A stretch of 64,000 bases of DNA, taken from the NCBI GenBank assembly GCA_963970005.1, contig CAXAMN010028850.1:489196-553195 (forward strand). Reading direction: 5' to 3'. Under the pieces are notes generated by a model. That model ran no database searches and was not told the DNA's origin. It worked only from the letters and a program-made list of their open reading frames with translations. This DNA is from Durusdinium trenchii. Lineage: Eukaryota > Sar > Dinophyceae > Suessiales > Symbiodiniaceae. Each line of letters begins with the position of its first letter. Position 1 is the stretch's first letter. Both the position numbers and the translations under genes were made by a program. Below, piece by piece: positions 12,640-25,400 of the stretch.

Positions 12640-13810
12640 CCCCAACCCACCCAACCCGCCCAATCCCCAGTCCAAACCCCTTCAAGAGTAGGATCCCTCC
12701 CTTCAACTTGTAGCTATGGGGTCCGTATGAATGACTCCCCGGTGTCCTGTCTGTGCCATGGAGAGTGAAAGACACGGCAGTGGCACCGCAAGCCGCTCGT
12801 AAGGCGACTGCAACTCCTACGGCCGGCCTCCCTTGGCTCAAATGGCTGATGTGTTGGAATGTTCAATCAGCATTCAATCTTCTACGGTGCTTCTTCTTCA
12901 CATACCTTGTACTTATCATCGACCCTTTCAAGGCTCTGGTTGCCAAACCACTGTGAGATGGCCGTGGTGCAGCATGGGAGGCCAGCTAGTCACCGGACAG
13001 TGTCAGGGCTTTTCCAATATCGAAGGCCAGCGGTACACTTGGGCACAAGTTGTTGCCTTTCGGACATGTTATCTTCACCAAGTGATGATATTGAGAAAAC
13101 ATCCTAAACTCCTATACAGGCCTCGGTGTCCCTAGCTAGGCTGGACCATTGAGGTGTTCAGTCATGATTGCCCGGCATATTGGGCCACTTTAGCCCTTTC
13201 ACTGCACCCTCTGTGGGGTTTAGCAAAGCCTTGAGCAAAAGGTAGCGGCGGCAATTTGCCATAGTATTCATATCGTTCCGATCACGCGAATAAATTGCAA
13301 CAACCCTTTCTCAGAGGTCCATTCAACAGAAGCATCAGTGGCTCTCCGAACTTGGGCGAAATAGTATGGGCACAATGACAAGCAACACAGTGTCCTTAGA
13401 CCTCCTGGTCCAAACGGCTGTGTGCATGATTTGATGCACTGATTGGTGCTGCTTGAAGTATATTCCGCTTTCATCTGCTTCCCCACCTTATTATCACACA
13501 TCAATAAGTTCCTTTCCCTGGAGGGTCTCGAGTCTCAAAAGTTTTTTTCCTGCTCATTCGCTGGATCAACTCAGAACTGGGGGGACATGTAGGACAGGTG
13601 TCAACTGTCCTATCGAGTGCTGATGGTCTTTTGTATGATCATATGTTCCCCAGTGTCGCTGCAACAAAATTATTCAGCAAGACAAAGAGCTTCGTCCATG
13701 GCTTGCTCTTGACAGCTGCCACCAGCTACTTGGTGGATTCTATACAAAGACCCAACAGAAAGCATGAGGCTTCAAAGGCAACTGTCTCCTACCACTCCTG
13801 AAACTTAAGG
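12640..13810. other. Spacer between duplication and lectin/GH5 gene
   Basis: No motif or splice-supported exon was recognised. By position this is the 3' flank of the GH5 gene. Confidence 0.4.
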
Positions 13811-13816
13811 CATCTT

Positions 13817-16800
13817 TCAGACTAGCAGTCGTCTTTTCGCCATCAAATTCTGGATCGCATCAAGGTGACTTGCAGCAGCTGCCGCCGTATTGCAGTGGTT
13901 CAAAACGCCGAAGGTCTCCGTTTGCCCCGCATGGCGGGAGGTGCCGCCCTCCTGCTCGCCGATCAAAGACCAATACATCCAATCAAGTCCTGCAAAGAGG
14001 GAGGCCATGACGTCCGTGGGAAAGGAGCGACCTGTAAGCTTTTGGGGAGATGGGAAAGTATGGGACAGTGAGAAGGTCTCTTTGGATCTAGAGGGTCCAT
14101 CGAAATCTCAAGACTTCGAAGTTTCAACTAGGTTTGTGGGCTTGAAGGCCTCCATCTTTTGCACCAGCCATGTATTCAGAGAGCTGCGTGAACCACAAGC
14201 TGGCAGTCGGATCATTGTGCCAATCCTCCAGGGGGACGCACGGTCGCACGTGGAACATAGGTTGCTAGGACCAGGAGTACTTTAAACATTTGGCAAAAAG
14301 CCGGCGCACTCATGAATGTGCCGGAATATGGACACTTGCTGCACTCCTGTGCCATCCCAAATTCCGTCAAGACCACTGGCACCAAGTCTTGTTTCACCAG
14401 GAAGCCCCACCAGGCGTCAGTTCGTTCCGCAAAGTCGCTCCGGTCACTCTTGAAGCCTCAAAACAGGCAGCATGCGGCTGGTAAGAACATTCGTTCCAAG
14501 GATGCTGCACTCCCCAAAGAACGAATATAATCAGTTCAAAATGGAAAAGGGGAACCTAAACCCAATCCAATGTCATCAAAAATAACTCACCTATAAATTA
14601 GACTAGTTATTAGTTAAATCCAATTGAGACACGTTTGATTTGACTGAAGTGCCCTTTCGCAGGAATAGCGCCACGCAGCGGCTCCCCATCCTGCAGACCC
14701 TTCCGGGCATAGCAGTGATCCATCCCAGTGCATGTAACCCCGCCGCACATATCGCCGAGAGTGTTGCACGTCTGCACGGCTTGACTTTTGTTCGCTGGCG
14801 AACTTTGCCCTGGCTCGGGTCCAACAAACTGCCCAGGTAATGCCACATCAACAACCTTGGTAACAGTTTGCCAGGAGTAGGAGTGTGCTTCCAAAACCAA
14901 CTTCTCCTTTGGAAGGTTGGGCAACTCTTTGAATTCACGTAGGTCAGAGGAGTAGTCGAGGCCTCCGACCGAAATCAACAGATTGGGATTCACCTGGCGT
15001 TCAAGCAGCGAGGGAGCCCACATCGTCCAACAGAAGTTGCTAGATATACTCAATACTCCATGTAAATATACATTCTGCGCAGAACTTGGAAACCCTGTCT
15101 CCTACAAAGCAAAATCCGACTCTTGTGGAGGCTGGGGCCCTTTGTATCATCACACACTTGCTTGCACACATAATCTGAAACCTCGGTGTCTCCAGGCTCT
15201 GTGGATCTTCATGTACTGTATATATATATCCACTGCATCCATGTCGCACGACTCGTGAGCCTAGCTAGTCTGGAGGAAACGTCTCAAAGCAAGCAGCTGC
15301 TTGCTAAAACTGCAAGCAGGAAAACTCAGGAAACTACCAAAGCTATTCACACCTACTCGATATTGCAATTCTGTCTCCAGGAAAGCCTGGAATCGGAAGG
15401 TTGAACAGCCTATGCGCTCCTGCGTCTCAAATGGAACAACAAAGAAAAGGAAAACAGGTTTCGGTTTGGGTGGGTCAAAATGGAATCACAAAGTTGACAT
15501 ATGGTCATGTGGCTAAGGTTTCCACATGTTGGACAGGACGCCTTTGTGAGGTGTTCATTATTCATTTGGGTAAATGGAGGTGAGAGGCGTTCAGGCTTTC
15601 TTCAAGTTACACTTGGTCAAGTTTCTTTCAAGAGTATAGTATATAGGTCTATAGGCTAGAGTTGCCTGTGAGCATCCTTGAGACCTCCAAGACATGTCAA
15701 AGGCACTGTAAAGTATATGCCGTAAAATAAATAGCCACTTGGCAGCGCGCTCTTTCTGGGGTGTGTGCTGCACTGGTCACAACACGATATGGACAACCTA
15801 TGAATACCTATATGACCTTTGATAAGCTCCTTTGCTACGTCCACCAACATCTGGATCGCCTCCAAGATCATACGGCCTGCGCGCTCGGCCGCCGTGCGCC
15901 ACTGCAAGGATGCTGGCCCTGAGGACCAAGTTGCAGCAGTGAAGTTGCCGATGTTTTCCAGGTGTCCTGACGCGTGATGCCATGAGATGTCATTAGTCGT
16001 GATCAAGCTGGCAGTCGAAAACCCACAAATCTATATAGAAAAATTGCTCAAGACCTGACAGAGCGTCCACGATCAAAGAAACTTGCATTGCAAAAGGCAC
16101 CAGATCCCCAGCTCTTCCCGGTGGTCATGGCACGAATCTCATTCTTGAGGCCAGCTGCCACGACCACCTGAGCTTTCCCATCCACCCCGATGATTTTGCG
16201 CGAGCCAACAAACCGATGTGGGCCAGCCGATCCAAACACATGCAAAATGCACAGAGATCAGCAACAGCAAATTCTTTGAGACTTGCACAAGCTCGGCATG
16301 TTCTGCAGTCTGACAATCTTTGATAGCGATTGCCCGGGACCACAGCATATACTTTAGATCTTAGATCACTCCAGCATACTACAGTCCATAATTTAACTAG
16401 TAATAATATGCATGCTGCAACTGCTGACACGAGCCCGGGATGATGAAACGTTAGACAAGGACTTGTTCAAGCTAGGTCTTCCTTCTCAACTATCTTCTGA
16501 CTTCTCCGTCAAAATCACAAGCGGCCTTGTATGGACGGCTGAGCTCAGCGACCCTGCGCCAGGCATCCAACCAATCCTCCTCAGTGTGGTGAGCGTTGAA
16601 CCACAGGCCGTTGCAATCATCATCATTGCAGCACCAGTCAGTGTCCAACATGTGGTTGTCCTGCTGCAGGCGATGCAAATCACTGAGAAGCAGCTTGCGA
16701 AACGTGTCTGTATTCGTCGGCCTGCCTGCAACTCAAAACTGCTGTACTTAGCATACGTGAGTATCTTAAAAAGCCCGGGTTGAGCACATCAATTCCCCCA

Positions 16801-18046
16801 ACAAAATCACTTATTTGCTCTTTGACAAATGGCTACAGCCAACAGGGAGTGGAATCCTTTTCCTGGACTTCATTGATTTGGGACTCTTTTGAAGCCCCTT
16901 TCATCACCAGTCCAGCCACACGTGAAGGCCAACCGCTTCAAAGGACTTGAAAACCTCTTCCATGACATCTAAGGCACGCTTGCCAATGAGCCGAGGGTTG
17001 GCGGCCACTAAGCGCTTCGAGACCACAGGGTTCGACCTATCACCAGGCACTCTTGGGAGACTTGCAAGGCAAGACTCGCAAAACTTAAAAATACCAGACG
17101 TACCTTCAAAAAGAACCTTCAAAAAGAACTCGTGCAACCATTGAAACTCACAGCCTACAGCGCCTTGCTCACTCTCACTCACTCACTAGCTCACTCCCTC
17201 ACTCGCTCACTCACTCACTCACTGTCTCTCTCTCTCTCTCGCACGCCTACAACCATCCCCAAGCAACCTAAGGCTGTTCTATATGTTCTACAAACTGTGG
17301 GCCAATCATAACCGAGCCCAGCCTCACGGTGTTCACATCCCAGGTCAGGCGAACCATGTTGAAGCCCAGCGATTTGATGCGCAGCACTAAGGACTCTAAG
17401 GGAGTGCGGTCCAAACCACTTGGCACATGCGTGATGTGCATACCAGGCCAGTTGACCCCGTGAAGCCGCACTGGGTTTCCTGGGAAGGTTCCATGCATCG
17501 AAGAGAGTTTGGGCACGTTTGGGGCGAAATCTCGACACAAAGATGTCTCGGTGCCGTTTGAATGCAGGCCGTTTGTTTTGCAAATCACACAGCTGGCAGG
17601 CCTTCAGAATCCAATAGCTGATTGCCACTAGCACGCAATGGTCCAAAGGAGGCCGATGTCAACGGAACACTTGGCCTTTCTGCATCAGACTTGCAAATCC
17701 ACCGAACGAGCAGCTCTGTGCAGCTTTCACAAAGGTGTTCAAAGTCGGACCACTGCACCTCACAACTGCGTTGTCCGGCACAGGTGCTCTGCAAATGTCG
17801 CTGGATGTGGACACCTGTGAAGTTTTTTCGCCCATCATCTGCATCGGCCCCACACACCCGCTGGTCAAAAGGCACGGCACCAAAATATGCGAAAGGGACC
17901 TGGGTGATCAGATCGTTCTCGTATTGATCGCAGGCCAAGACCACTGGCCTTTCCCGAGGTGCAAAACAGCAGTGTAGGTCGCTGCTGTCCTTGCTCTGCA
18001 CCAAAGCCAGCAAGAAGAAGGGGAGAGTCCACATGTGATGCTTCAT
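13817..18046 (-). CDS. Secreted SUEL-type lectin - GH5 glycoside hydrolase (multi-exon)
   Basis: Exon 1 (start 18046 to about 17640) encodes a signal peptide (MKHHMWTLPFFLLALVQS). A cysteine-rich domain resembling SUEL/galactose-binding lectin follows (VVLACDQYEND... to LLVRWICK). The GH5 domain is spread over later exons: VRLHGVNWPG and SLGFNMVRLTWDV (about 17328-17590), NPRLIGKRALDV...LHVWL (about 16908-17050), NHMLDTDWCCNDDD (16526-16660), VVVAAGLKNEIRA with the acid/base Glu (from 16167), LQWRTAAERAGRMIL (about 15880-15945), VNPNLLISVGGLDY and LVLEAHSYSW (about 14885-15000), VVLTEFGMAQE with the nucleophile Glu (about 14336-14448), and GLDWMYWSLIG...ETFGVLN (13817-13989, stop at 13817). 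GH5 enzymes hydrolyse beta-glucans such as cellulose, so a role in remodelling the cellulosic theca or in feeding is inferred. The start is the first ATG; a TTG two codons upstream is ignored. Some donors look like GC or GA. Exon phases were checked only in part. Confidence 0.85.
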
Positions 18047-19612
18047 GATCAAGTGTCAAGTGTTCTGCGCTCATTGGTGCCTTCTTTTGAATCAGCTCCC
18101 TTTCTACATTGTGTCTGAGTATGCCTGGGCATTGCTCCTGCTTGCTGACAGATTCTTCCCATGTTCTAGCTGTGAGCTTGCGAGCCCATGTTCAAAAAGC
18201 CCCTTCGAATTGTGCTCGTCTCTCTGGCAAGCAGACAGTCGAGCACGGCGCAAAACAATGCCAGCCAATCTAACCTGAACTCAGCTTCCAGTGCCTGCGA
18301 TAAAAACATCTCCGGCGCCAATGCTGTTGACGCTTCCCTGGCCACAAGAAGTTGTCAGCTCATCGCCATGACAGGTGAAGGAAAAGCTTCCAGATCAGTA
18401 TTATGGATCAAGAATCTCAGGTTGAAACCCATATCTGACAGCGACCCCCTCCCTCACAACAAAAAAAGAAACGCAACCCTGCGCGACCCACATGTCACTC
18501 TAGGCCTTGAAGGATGCAGGCAACGGCCATGCCTCGGGCTGCGCCCCTCCTTGCCACTGCCACAGGTGAGGCATGCTGAGGCACTAACGTCACAGGCCAA
18601 GGTGTAGAATTCATCGAAGGAGCCGGCACAACACACCTGAGACTAGGATGGAGTGAGTGATAGAGGAGGATGTTGAAGGTGGCAAAAATCCTGCGATTCC
18701 CCCATGACAAACATGAAAGAGAGGGAGATTGGCAAAACCTATATAAGGAAAACTGAAAACATATCAACATATCATAACATGTCTAAAGCTTCGTTTGAGA
18801 GTTTGCTTGGCTTGTTTTGCAAGGCCTTTGCGCACTCACTTTCCGTCTTCGTTTTCGGGGGTGGGCTTTCAAAAGCAAATCTTAAGTACAATGTTCACAT
18901 AAACCGCCCTTCCAGCCATGTTTTGCCTGTTGCTCGTGTGTGTGTGTCACCTCCTTCTTGGCACTGAGGGTGGAACAACCGGGACGCCCAATGAGGCAAG
19001 CTCCTGGAACTATTGACAGCTTACACCAGTACAGAACAAATCTGCAACATCTATGTACATCCTCCGGTCCAACTTTTGTAGTTTGCAAATGTGTTCAATG
19101 TGACCTTGCTACCCTGCTCTACGAGTGTCATGCTGTCCTCTGCGCCCAAGTTGCACTTGTCTCCGACGAAGCTTTTCCTGCACAATGTCTTCGCAGCGTT
19201 GTCCCTTAAAGAGATGTTCTGGTGGGTTGCGGCTTTCTGTGGAAGCTCTATTTGTAGGATGCGTGTACCGCCAAAAGGCGGTACAAGTAGGGACGATTCT
19301 GGACCGGTTCTTCCTTCAGTCGGTGCAAGTCACTTACACTAAACAGGATCAGTACAGGGGCCAATTTTAATTTGCCCTCTTGTCACTTGTCTGCTTCGGT
19401 GCCTGACCATCAGCAAGGATCCACGCTCACCCCGAGTAGCAACAACAAAGGAGGCTCTTTGTGCTGCCTGGGCTGAGGAATTTCGTGGAGTACTAGCGCC
19501 TAGAGACTATGCACGCACCAAGCATGACTCATAGCGAGAGGAACAAGAAAATAAAGTAAAACTATATATGTATATACCCATCTGAGTCAAGAATATGTTA
19601 CTTCAAGCTGAA

Positions 19613-19740
19613 CAAAAGTACGCCACTCCAGTGACATCTCGCAACCTCCGCTCTCTGTCCATGCCAAATCTTCGCGGTCACAGATCAGGACATTTTTTGC
19701 AGGCACCAGCCGTGCTTGCATGGGACAAGAGACTGAACAG
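19613..19740 (-). CDS. Candidate exon, unidentified
   Basis: The minus strand reads ARLVPAKNVLICDREDLAW and then GCEMSLEWRTFVQLEV. It lies between an acceptor-like CTGTTCAG and a GTAACA donor. The mixed charged and hydrophobic composition looks coding. No family is recognised. It could belong to the 3' part of the palmitoyltransferase gene or to a separate gene. Confidence 0.3.
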
Positions 19741-19995
19741 TATTGGACCTTCAAACGGTCCAAGAGAAGTATGAAGACTATAAAGTATGATAAAGCCACG
19801 TGCTGCCACTGAAAGAGTTCCTGCCAAGCTAAGAAAAATATCGAGCTAGCAAGCTGAGCTCCGCGAGTCGGCCTTGCAAGTGTCTTGACTCAAAGGCACA
19901 CAGAAGAAAGCCCACATGCCACAAGAAAGTATCGTCAGTTGTTGGCACATCTTCTCTTCAAAATTCGAACTGACGACAAAAACAACCAGCGCCAA

Positions 19996-20183
19996 TCATT
20001 CAATCGACCACATGTCCAAAACGCTTTCGAGCAGCTTCAGGGCCTCCTCATTGGCCAGCTTTGGATCTTAGAGCCTTCTCCGAGCAGAGCTCATGTCTTT
20101 CAGGTCGATCCATGCCCAAGGATCGAAGAGCTGCGGCCCGCGCGCCGCGCAAAGCGTCGGCTCTTCGTCGATGTTTGCGAGGC
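19996..20183 (-). pseudogene. Exon-like stretch with an internal stop
   Basis: After an acceptor (TGTCCAG) the minus strand reads NIDEEPTLCAARGPQLFDPW and WIDLKDMSSARRRL, and then hits TAA at 20068-20070. The same frame continues as DPKLANEEALKLLESVLDMW before a second stop at 19996-19998. Both halves look coding in one frame. This suggests either a nonsense mutation or a true terminus followed by chance sequence. Function unknown. Confidence 0.3.
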
Positions 20184-21853
20184 CTGGACATCGGGTCAGA
20201 AAGTCTAATTACTAAATTATACTTATCGCTGAGTCTGTCTCTGAAAGCTTACATGCAAACACTAACGATGCATGCTAAGTTCCCATGATTTGGGGCATTA
20301 AGTTCATGGATGGTAGCAATTAATGCAATTTATGACATAACTGTGTCATCCTTGTGCCCAACAGCTTGTATTGTGACCACATCTTGCCGTGTGCCTCGGC
20401 GAAATTCCTTGGTCGTCTGCTTTGTCACCTAAGTATTGGAGGACCGCCACCCACCTGCACCTTTATCATGACCTTGAATGAGCACATCATATTGCATTCA
20501 GGCACAATGAGGAACAAATGGTATGCCCACAGCAGTAAGGATAAGAAGGCAGCAAAGGCTACGAGCACCTCAGGCACATGTGCCAAAAGTTATCACAAAC
20601 TGAAGCCGAAGGGTGACCATAAGCACTCTGCTGAGGCAGGCACCCCCACGCCAATAAGGAAATAGAAAAAGAAGGACATCCGTTGGTCAATCTTTGCTGC
20701 CTGGCCCACACGGGCAGTCGAACGAGTCATTACACTCCCGAAAACTAACATAGACCCTGACAATGGTCCCATGGAAGACGATTTTCCTCTACCAACCAGG
20801 GGTTTTCAGGTTCCATGTTAGTCTTCCAGGGTGTAGGCCAATGAGTTAAGTTCGGAAAACCCTCTGATGCATTTAGCATGGGTTCAACTCTGCACGCCGG
20901 TGGTTGCAATGAGCATGCACATGCGGACGGAGTTAAGAACGTGATTCAGATCAAATTGGTGGAATCAGAACCATTTACATACTTTAGCCGAGTTCTGTGC
21001 AGGACGCATCTTTCGAGTTGTTCCCGTGTCCTAACAATATCAGGCAGAGTCAACCAATCCAAGTAGCATTTCTGATGGCCCGCTCTTGCCGTGGATTCAG
21101 CAAATGCAAGGCCAGTGCCTCAAAAAACTTAAACCAGTCTGCTGCATGGGGGTTTGCGCTGCTGCCATGTCAACAAGCCTAACAAAGCAAACACACGCGC
21201 ACACACATATATACATAAAGAGAGAGAGTGTGTGTGTATAGTAAAATATAGATGCACGTACATATGCACATAGACATACAACCAAATGGACATCAATTAT
21301 GTTGACCGTCCGGAAAAAAATAGGTTTTTGGTGTTCACGCTCCGGGTCCGGGCATGTTCTGTTCCAAACACCTTTAGGCTGAGTTCCCACATATAAATAC
21401 AGCATTGATCGACACGGAGCGTTCGTGAGCTGCAGCGATTGGCGACCCTGGGACGGCTGCGCAAAGGACATAACATCCAGTCAGCTGATCCTCTCAACAT
21501 GCGTCAATGATGACTAATGATGTTTTGCTTCCTTGTACTAATACGGGCTGGAGATAACGTATAGAAACAAATCAAGAAATGGTAGAAAGTTAGAGATATG
21601 TCATCACACATTACTTACTATGCCTTAGGTTCCGCACATGTATTTGGCGCAAGCAGAAAAGGGCGGTGCCTCTATAGAATGTGTGACACGAGATAAAGCC
21701 TCTATAAAATGACTGGCAAGGGTGTTCCGGTCCTAAAACAAGCCAAGCCAAATGCAGTTCTACTACCTCAGTGTCTGGATCTGACTGCAAGTCGCAATGT
21801 TTTGGTGGCCCGAACCTGTGCCGGGGGGCTCGTGGCGCCGCATTGCGCGGATT

Positions 21854-21903
21854 TGCTCCTAGTAGTATTGCCCGGAGCTCCTAGTAGCGTCCTTGCTCCT
21901 AAT
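21854..21903. repeat. Dispersed CTAGTAGC-type repeat, locus 3
   Basis: Contains GCTCCTAGTAGTATTGCC and GAGCTCCTAGTAGCGTCC, the same orientation as locus 1. Confidence 0.75.
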
Positions 21904-22444
21904 GTGGAAAACGATTGAATCTTTTCAATAAGGTCTTCATTTTCCTTGCATGGAACATGTTTTTGTTCCATCGTTTGGCGGCTGGCAATTACGATTGCAA
22001 CGGCCAGTCGCAAGCCATTTCGCTTCATGATTCATTTGGGCTCACCGAGCTCCAACACTTGCCACCTTGCCATTGCGTCTGGATAGCACATTTTCTATGA
22101 GCTGCACTGCGCCTAGGAGTCATCCACAGTGTATCCAATGTATATAAACAGAAGTGGTTCTGACGCAAGGTCCAGCAAGGCGTTCCAACAACATTCCCGG
22201 AGCCGGAATGGGAGGCGCTCCTCCGCACACCACCTCCCCAGGCCTGGTTGGCCTATCTCTTGATAGAGGAACAAAGCACGGTGCAGCACATCCAGAAAAC
22301 AAACAGAACGCAGCAGCTGCAGCTGATCAAGGCATATACAGTATATACAGTTGTGATTGCATCCCCCTTCCCACCCATGTTTGGAGTGCTTCACATGGGG
22401 TGCTGGTACCCCCGTTGCGGAGTCCAACCGCGCGCGTCGGTGTG

Positions 22445-25400
22445 ACGCCAGGAGGCTGGCAGGACCATCAAGGCCAAGACCAAAACACAGGAGATGAAAC
22501 CGAAGAAGTAGTGGTAGTTCCGCTGCCCAACACCTTCGGACTCGTCGGACCCGAGCAGAAAAAAAGTAATGTGAAGATGTCTGCGTGATGTGAAGATGTC
22601 TGGTGTTTGTTGCAATGTTGGTGCTTCTTGTTCCATCGGTCTGGCTCCATTGGAATGGACAAATCAACACTGCGAGCGGAAAGCGTGTCTGCGCATGTGG
22701 TTGCGCCGCTTGCGCCACCTGCGCCGCCTGCGCCACTTGCGCCGTTTGCGCCGCTTGCGCCGATTGCATCTTCTGCGCCGCCTGCGCCGTCTGCGCTGTC
22801 TGCGCCGCTTGCGCCGCTGGCGCCGTTTGCGCCGCCTGCGCCGCTTGCGCCGTTTGCGCCGCCTGCACCGCCTGCGGCGCCTGCGCCGCCTGCGCCGTTT
22901 GCGCCGCTTGCGCCGCCTGCGCCACTTGCGCCACCTGCGCTTTCTGCGTCGCTTGCGGTGCCTCTGGCAGCCTTTCACACGTGACGCTCGGCGTGCGCTC
23001 GAGCGCCAGAGGACCAGCGCTGCGGGCGTGCACTCGATCGTTGGACAGAACAACAACCTCCTCAAGGCTGACGCGTTGAAAAACGCAAGAAACTGGGGCG
23101 GAGGGATTGGGTCTCTGAGTTAGAGTACGAAGATGGCACATATACAATTGACAGCTGCAAGCAGCAGCCCAAGCTACTTCAACCTTTTCTACCGGCACGC
23201 TGGTCTACCGGTGAGAACGGTGTAAACCTTGCGCTTAAGCAGTCAATCCCACGTACCGACCAAGACCTTTCAGGTCACAGCGTTAGTAAAATCTAGTTCC
23301 TGATTCGAAAATGAAAATGTCCGTTGGGAGCGCGAAAAGTCGAAAGCTCAAAAAATTGATTTTGGCTTTCGGACACATTCGAAAAGGAAAAGAAAAACAT
23401 CCGAAAAGTTGAAATGTTCATTTTGTCTCGGACCCAATCGAAAAGTCACAAATTCCGAAAAGTCGAAAAATCCGAAAAAGTCGAAAAGTCAAAAAACGAA
23501 CGAATCCAGTGTCCTTTCCAATGTAAGTCACTAAGTCACGCTGAGTCACGGGCGACAAAGAACCCTCCATAGACCCTTCTACTTTAGAAACATTGAAAAT
23601 TTCAACAAACATTGCAAGGTTGGGAGTTCGGACCGCCAGTCTAAGGCATCAGAAAGAATTAGACGTTAAGGTGGTTCTGGCGCTTCCAGCCTGGGAGTTT
23701 CGAATGACACTCTTGAGAGCGGTTATCCTCCTTGGAAATGGCTGCGGTTTCCTGAAGAAGTGCCAGAAAAACGACATTGCACGATGGAGCGGATGGAGCG
23801 CATGGAGCAGATGGCGCGGATGAAGCGGATGGTGCGGATGGAGAGGATGGATTGGATGGAGCGGATGGAGCGCATGGAGCAGATGGTGCGGATGAAGCGG
23901 ATGGTGCGGATGGAGCGGATGGTGCGGATGGAGCGGATGGTGNNNNNNNNNNGGAGCGGATGGTGCGGATGGAGCGGATGGTGCGGATGGAGCGGATGGA
24001 GCGGATGGAGCGGATGGAGCGGATGGAGCGGATGGTGCGGATGGAGCGGATGGAGCGGAAGACGCTGATCCCTCTCGCAATGCAAATCAACAACCTCCAC
24101 TCAACTGGGCAAGCCCTGCAAGATCCCGGATATGAAAAGAAACAGGAAAGTCCTTTTGGATCCTTTTGCTACGATGAGCATCTACCACGTCAATTCACGG
24201 GCCCGACTGGGGGTTGGCCCTAGGTATCCTGTCCAGCCAGCCACCATAATATGAATCAACTGACTGGACTGATATCTCAATCCCCGACAATTGATTTACT
24301 TCTTACACACCCGGTGATTCTTTGCTAAAACAATGTCATCCATGTATATATATATATATAGAAACCAAATGATTAGCGCGAGCCCTTCTTCAAGGAAGCG
24401 TGAGCTATCCTGCGTCCAGCTACTAGAAGCTATATAACTACCTTACTTAATTAAGTAGGCGCCTACTACTTAATTAAGTAAGGAGGCAAGGCCACGGGCT
24501 TTAAAAGAATGAAATGAAATTGAAATGATCTCTGTCTCTTTCTCCTCTCCCTCTAAATCATCCAAACCCAGCTCCGCGGGCTTGGTCCAAGGCACAATTG
24601 TTGACGAAAGGACAGTGATGGTCATAGCGCATGACGCAGTTGTCGCAGTCACTGCAGTGTGAGGCTCGCGGTGGACGAATGATCGAGCATGTATCTAGGC
24701 GAGGCGGGTGCAGGCAACTTACTGTGCCAAGGGAGGGCCCCGGCAAATCCTCCAAAGGACTGGAATTGCAAGTAGAACTATGACGCTGACGCAGGTGCCA
24801 AAGAATCTGTTCAATGCGCATGGTGCACATCAGTGTGGATGTGAATCCAGAAAGCTCGCTACTCCAACGCTGCCAAATGTCTGCAAAGTCGAAAGCCTTC
24901 CTTCCTCAGCTTTTGTGAGATTGTTCCTTCACCTTCCTCACCCAAGACATCGTAGCCCAAGGCCACCCTGAGCTGCTCTGCACTTCCTGCACGGACGGCA
25001 AGAAAAATAAAAGAGAGTCAGGAAAGACTGAGGATTCTTCCAGGAATGAAAACGTCTCATCTTCAAAGGCTGATGAGCCTTTCTGAAATCTCTGGACCCT
25101 TCGGTGAGGAGCCGTGCAAAATCAAACCCCTGCCTGTCGCGAGCACCACTTCACGTCGAGGGATGATCCCAGGCTGGGCCGGCAAAGCAGCACACGTCAC
25201 GCGTGAATATAATAATAGAGAGACAGAGAGGGAGCCTAATAGCGATGGCTTCCAACCCAGAAGCAATGGCCTCCAACCTGGACGCAATGGCCTCCAACCG
25301 AATAGCGATGGCCTCCAACCTAGAATCCATGGCCTCCAACCTAGAAGCAATGGCCTCCAACCTCATAGCGATGGCCTCTCCCCCAAAAGGATGTTGTATA

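Larger units (their letters stand above)
18050..22440. other. Spacer with a few exon-like stretches
   Basis: Apart from the two candidate exons listed separately, I see no domain. A (TA)/(GT) tract lies at about 21195-21245. A short TCTATAGAATG / CTCTATAAAATGA motif pair at 21671-21709 resembles the interior of the MITE at 47272-47736. Confidence 0.4.

Noticed and set aside
12820..12850. A relic dinoflagellate spliced leader (CTTGGCTCAAATGG)
   Set aside because: Only the GGCTCAA core matches. The expected upstream CCGTAGCCATTTT part is absent.
22113..23198. A 361-codon minus-strand open frame rich in Ala-Gln
   Set aside because: It is carried by the 9-bp GC-rich minisatellite, which keeps several frames open at once. 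The real palmitoyltransferase exon at 22533 runs through it in another frame.
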